Shown: piece by piece, positions 59,171-64,000 of the stretch | Layout of the letters: every line of letters starts with the position of its first letter | Position numbering within the stretch: the stretch's first letter is position 1 | Source of the DNA: Sphagnum compactum | Taxonomy: Eukaryota > Bryophyta > Sphagnopsida > Sphagnales | Length of the DNA stretch: 64,000 nt | Reading direction: 5' to 3' | NCBI GenBank assembly: GCA_965153455.1 | Contig: OZ234501.1 | Location: forward strand, 4,836,001 to 4,900,000 | Notes under the pieces: model-generated | Database searches by the model: none | What the model was told of the DNA's origin: nothing | What the model saw: only the letters and a program-made list of their open reading frames with translations | Translations under genes and position numbers: made by a program

Positions 59171-61059
59171 CTGTGCCTATTACCAGCAGCTTTGTTTTGA
59201 GGCAAAAATTTGCCTTGGGGTCCATGAAAAGAACTCCTTAAAATAGGGTTTTTCTAATGTCATTTTTGTTGTAATGCCATTAAAAGGCTCTCGGATTTTG
59301 CCATCATAAGACTCAAGCCAACCATGTGGTGCACAAGGTTCACCATCGAGGGTGTATGTCATCAACTACGTCTTAGGTTGCATAGTTAGGACATGATGAC
59401 CATTTAGCTATTTATCTCAGAGGTAAGCCCCCTTGCTTGGACTACCTATTTTGGTGGCTAGTTGTTCTCGATCATTCTCAAGTTTGTTGAAGTTGTTCAT
59501 CTCTCTCGCCTTTGAGTCTTGACCTTTACGTCGCAATGGACTTTTATGTTCATTGCCAGTGTATACATTGTACAATGAAATTTGAGGGGATCTTCTTTTC
59601 ATTGTGCAATGCAACGGACTTAGGAGTGACCTTCTATTACAATTTACAATGTTCATCAAGGCTTGTTGCTTAAGCATGTTTTTCAAGGCTCTAACTCGAT
59701 GCCTTTTAAAGAAACTTAGCAATTCCAAACTCCTAAAGTCCATGATTATTAGTTGTAACCGTAACACTTACATTGTTTGTGTTAAAAACCATTCCGGTTT
59801 TAGATTTTAAGGCAAGTGGACTTGGTTTTTGTGAGATTTGGATTCTAATTTTGCACGTTGGTGATTATAATGTCGAATTCAAAATCTAGATTTGATTCTA
59901 GAGTGAAGTTTTTATGGTTAGTTTCTGAGTCTTGAGTCTTAACCCTAAATTTTTTTTGTTGATTGTTGAGACTAAATCATTGATGAGTTGTGCACACCAT
60001 GTTGAGAATCATTTGAAATCAAAACTGTGAAGATCAAAACTACAAGTTCCAATGTTGAATTGTGTTCACTAATGACTGTGGATCCCCAATTTCAGCATTC
60101 ATCAAGGCTTAGACTTTAGAGATAGGGGGACTGAAATGGCATTTAAGTTGGAACTTGGTTCCAATTGTGTGCATAGTTCTGTGTGATTACCCAACTCCAA
60201 CATTCATCAAGGTTTGGGAGTCAAAAGCGAGGGGACTAAAAAGGCAACTTAGTTGGCAACTTGGCTACAATAAGTAATTGGGTTAATGGGCAGCTAAGTT
60301 TTCGGAATCCTAGTATGTAAATTCTTCCATTTTCCTTTCTATTTTTGTTTTGTATGCTTTGTAGCCAAAATTTTGGACTTTTTAAGGTTCTTCATTAGTT
60401 GTCCATTAATGTGCATTATACATTATGTAGAGTTTAAATTGTGTCATTGTAAAAACCTAGATGGCACCCAAAATCTACCCACTTGCAAATTCCAAGTCCA
60501 TACTTTTTTTGAGAAAGGTTTAGCCAATTTCAGATCGAAAAGTTGTCCTTGGGATTCATGAAGAAGAATTTAGTGAGCAAGGGGAGTTCAAAAACTATCT
60601 TACACAAATCTTTGAACCTATGTCCATTGTTGTAGAGATGGATATGGAAACTGAAATTTTGTTTGCTACCTTGGCCCTATTGTAGGCATGCTTGAATCTA
60701 TCCCTTTAAATCCAATTATCGCACTTGCCATATCAAACAAAAACCTAAGAAAGTAAACATTGTTTCAAGATGTCTAGTTTAGGAAGATGCTTTAAGTTGA
60801 AGCATTTTTTATGTTGGTGGGAATTTGACAACAATTTGATGCAAATTTTGTACCAAAATAGAACGCAAGGATAAATTGTTAGTACCCAAGTAGGATTCAT
60901 TAAAGAAACATGTGAGGAAAAGGAAAAATGAACAAGGGGTGTGCTATGGATCCCAAATGTGTTCATGCCAAAAAACATATGTTTCAATGAATTGACCTTT
61001 TATTTTTGGAATGGGTTCAAGGTGGAAGTGAACTAGACAAAAATTGCACATTTATGCTA
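59171..61059. other. gene-free stretch before the hAT relic
   Basis: No gene recognised. A loose duplication links about 60095-60180 with 60196-60275 (CATTCATCAAGG, then GGGGACT, then AAGTTGG or TAGTTGG phrases). The part at about 60430-60540 might belong to the decayed N-terminal part of the transposase that follows, but the similarity is too weak to claim. Confidence 0.35.
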
Positions 61060-62815
61060 TTCAACAAAGGAAAGCTAATGATTGACTACGAAGATTTAAA
61101 ACCTTCTTTTTTTTTTTAAAGTTGAAAAACAATCCCAAGAAACATTACAGTGACATAGTCATGTAAGAAATTGCCAAACATGTTTACAATCAGGCTTTGG
61201 CAACTACCAAATTTGTTATTTAAGTAGCCATGTTTGTAGCATTGACTTGTGATGAAGTGATTATTTTAAATAATCATAAATGGATTTCTATCCATGGCTA
61301 TTGTGTTCAGGACAAGTGCAAAATACCTATTTGTTTTATGTTGAACGCATTTTTGAAGGTTCCAATGCTTAGAACTTGATGAAGGTGCAGATAATGAGTT
61401 CTCTATTTGATGTTGGAGGTTTAATAGAAGTTGAGGTGCCTTCTAAGGTGCTATGTTTTGATGCAAATGGTATGAGCACCTTTCAAACTAAGGTTACAAT
61501 TCAAATTTGAGACTTGCATGTTCTTTTTTTTACAACAATCCATTGTAAGACACATAAGACTAATTTGGCAATCCAAACTCTTTTTGGTTTGCTATGGTGA
61601 CACACCTAGAAGACTTGCTATAGTTTATTTACATTTATTTTTTTTGCAAATCTCCAAAGCCCCATTTAAAGTTCATTGAATTGGCCCAAATCATGGAAAC
61701 AAAATGCAATAACACTTGATGTAGTCCATTTACACTTTTTTTTTTGCAAATTTTCAAAGTGCCACTTAAATTTCATTAAACTAGCTCAAATTATGGAAAG
61801 AAAAGGCAATAAACTATTTTGTAAGATAAAGAGGTAATGGATCAATATGTTGAGATCAATGGAATGTGTGCTTGAAAATATTGCCCTTCGTTGATGAAAA
61901 TAGTAATTGATTTAGTAATTGTGGCTTTGGTAGCCAGTAATTTGGATCAAGTCTATGATGTCCAAATGATGTTTAGTTTGGCCTCCCTATTACCTATGTT
62001 GGTTGTTGTGCATTCCCTCATCAAATTTGCCCAACTCTGGGATGTTTCCATGTGTGATGTCAATGTTGCAGTTTGCCTTTGTAAGGTAGATTGATTTTAG
62101 ATGTATTTTGACTAATCATCTGGGTTCTAGGGAGATGCCTTCAAGCATTTCAATGGGCTAGTGGAGTGTGTTGATGATACCATCTTCATGAAATGGATCA
62201 CAAATTTGAATATTGAAATTGATCACCTAGCTAGCTTTTGAATTGGGGGGCCAACACATTTAGGCAAGGTACAAAGGCCCTACCACTTCTGAAGTTTCTT
62301 TTGTTATTCAAGTTGTTTATGCCAAGGCAATGGCGAAAGTGAAATTGCAATGTACATGTGGTCTATCCCCAATATTGGTTGGGCCTTAATTAAATAAAAC
62401 TTCCTTTTAGCTACACCTAAATGTGATAAGAAATTTTTATTGTGTGCCCAAAAAAATGGTCCTAAGGAGGTTTGGATTTCATTAGTTTTAAACCTTATTA
62501 CCTTGGATATGCAACAGTCTTTATTTGTTTTGACAATGAAAAACAACTCCAAGGGTGCAATGGTTGAATCTCATACTTCAAACCCTTTCATAAGTGTGTG
62601 AAAGCAATTGACCACATCCCAATTTGTTGTGCAAAGGATGTTAGAATACATCAAGTTGACTGAATTGCAATTGTGCAAGTTCTTGGCTTTGTGAAAGATG
62701 AACATTGTTTCAGTACATTGAGTTTTATGAAAAGCAATTTCTGGAATCAATTGTTTGGAATACATTTGGATGTTGTCATTCAAATGTTTTGCTCAAAATT
62801 TCGAAACTTTTGAAA
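61060..62815 (+). pseudogene. decayed hAT-superfamily transposase
   Basis: Fragments in several plus-strand frames, in the right order, resemble plant hAT-type transposases that carry a DUF4371-like region. FNKGKLMIDYEDLK begins at 61060. HKWISIHGYCVQD lies near 61280. HCKTHKTNLAIQTLFGLLW starts at 61541, with the His/Cys and Arg/Lys-Thr-Asn-Leu pattern of the family. LASLLPMLVVVHSLIKFAQL lies near 61978, and GDAFKHFNGLVECVDD near 62131. Finally VKDEHCFSTLSFMKSNFWNQ from 62691 is the C-terminal hAT dimerisation motif (family form: DERxFSTLxFMKxxLRN). Many stops and frameshifts show it is dead. Terminal repeats were not located. Recognition rests on memory of the family, not on a search. Confidence 0.65.
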
Positions 62816-63504
62816 TTTTCCTTATGATCAAACTATTGAAGAGTGGAAGGTTGTCCATAGCTAATACGCAATTGATGTTTAATTATTTTTCTTTGATATT
62901 GGGAAACAACATTTTTATTTCATAGCTAGGCTAGTGGACAATGGATATGTAGCCATTCTCCTAATGTCTTTTTGGTTTGTCATTTGTTGCAAATTTTGAG
63001 ATTTTTAGTTTAGTTTTGAAATCTTATTGGACTTGCTCTTTTGTATGTTGTAACTTGTGGGATGATGGAACTTTCAGGTCTTGGTGACAATGTTAGTTTA
63101 TGGTGGCTTTTGTTTCTATGATCCTAGTCATTTTTCTTTGAACCTTATTCAATTAAACCCGATATGGAAGTTTTAAAACAAAACTTAAGGATCCTTCTAT
63201 ATTCTTGGCTACCTAGTGGAACCTTTTGTTAGTGATTTTTTTGGCTATATGTAAATTTTTTCAACTTGAAATTTGGCAAATTTGGGCTATTCTTTAATTA
63301 AAACTCCTTTGATTTAGGTCATATATTTTGACCTAAAAAATATATGATTTCAACACATACAAAGGATTTTTTTTGTGAAAGATTTGGCCTTGATTTGTTT
63401 GCCCGAAATTTTTTTAATTGCCAGAGTTCTATAACACGTTCCAGCATGTATCAAAAATATATGAAAGATTCTTGATTTTTTCCACTTTCACATCTGGTCT
63501 ATCT
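62816..63504. other. gene-free AT-rich stretch
   Basis: AT-rich sequence between the hAT relic and two repeat ends. No gene, RNA or clear repeat recognised. Confidence 0.4.
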
Positions 63505-63560
63505 ATAGCCAAATTTGGCTAAATTTTCTTGTGTATGATTGCCTGTTTGGCTCCACATTA
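63505..63560 (-). repeat. end of the AGCCAAATTTGGCT repeat family
   Basis: The plus strand reads CTATAGCCAAATTTGGCTAAA, then TTTCTTGTGTATGATTG, then GTTTGGCTCCACAT, in the right-end orientation of the element at 32863-33419. The outermost part is diverged. Confidence 0.6.
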
Positions 63561-63801
63561 TTAATTATTTTACTTTATTTTATTTTTGTGGCAAATTTTC
63601 ACCACTTGTAAATGGAAACAAAAAAGGGGGAGGTGCGAACTCACAAAAATAAATGTTTTTTTTGGATACAATCCCAAACTTGCCATATTTCGAGGGGGAC
63701 CCAAAAAAATTGAAATATTGCCAGATTTAGACCCTAGGTTTTATCATGTCACCAAAATATAGCAGGGTTTTCAAAAAAATAAATTCTACTTTCCTTTTGA
63801 C

Positions 63802-63885
63802 CTGTAGCCAAATTTGGCTAAATCCTCTTATTGGATGATCACTAGTCCACCTAATAGCCCTCAGACCTACCTCACAAAATTTATT
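63802..63885 (-). repeat. end of the AGCCAAATTTGGCT repeat family
   Basis: The reverse complement begins AAATTTTGTGAGGTAGG, continues with a GTGATCATCCAATAAGAGG phrase and ends TTTAGCCAAATTTGGCTACA. It is the best match to the left end of the complete element at 32863-33419. Two same-orientation ends within 300 bp (this and 63505) suggest nested or deleted copies. Confidence 0.7.
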
Positions 63886-64000
63886 ATTATTAAAAAAATT
63901 AAAAATTAAAAAAAATCAAATAAACAAGCTTCTCCACATAATTTTTTTTTAAATAATAGTAATAATTTGATTTAAAAAAGAAACTTTTTGACACTGTTTA

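Noticed and set aside
61891-62094. Independent 67-residue membrane-like protein
   Set aside because: The peptide aligns in order with the hAT transposase relic around it and is better explained as a fragment of that pseudogene.

Overview
This is a nuclear segment of a land plant. Three genes have plant-type structure (short exons, GT-AG introns of about 100-600 bp, phase-matched joins): an SBP-box transcription factor carrying a miR156 target site, an mTERF-family organelle protein, and a UGT80-type sterol 3-beta-glucosyltransferase. The miR156 site rules out green algae as far as is known. The wide AT-rich intergenic space full of worn repeats fits a large genome. A seed-free plant (lycophyte, fern or moss) is my guess only; nothing in the window fixes the species.

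Layout. 2.8-6.1 kb: SPL gene on the minus strand (four coding exons), with a leader/promoter region rich in CT, GT and CTGT microsatellites up to about 7.95 kb. 8-40.9 kb: no convincing gene. This desert holds dispersed repeats (a GGCCTTGCC-ended family, a family with an AGCCAAATTTGGCT palindrome near its ends, a Harbinger-like element at 14.2-14.9 kb), tandem arrays at 32.6 and 36.8-37.4 kb, and an extremely AT-rich stretch at about 18-31 kb. 41.0-44.6 kb: mTERF gene on the plus strand, seven exons. 44.7-49.4 kb: gene-free, with a repeat that recurs behind the next gene. 49.4-58.0 kb: GC-rich island, probable leader exon and leader intron, then the sterol glucosyltransferase on the plus strand (14 coding exons, perhaps one more upstream). 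58-64 kb: repeats and a decayed hAT-type transposase.

The three genes do not form a functional unit. The SPL protein is a nuclear regulator under miR156 control, the mTERF acts in plastid or mitochondrial gene expression, and the glucosyltransferase makes steryl glucosides at membranes. I found no new system. The best leads are the two uncharacterised terminal-inverted-repeat families, a repeat sitting just behind two unrelated genes, a GC-AG intron in the SPL gene, and unresolved 5' structures of the mTERF and glucosyltransferase genes. Exon coordinates come from splice-site and reading-frame logic, without transcript support.
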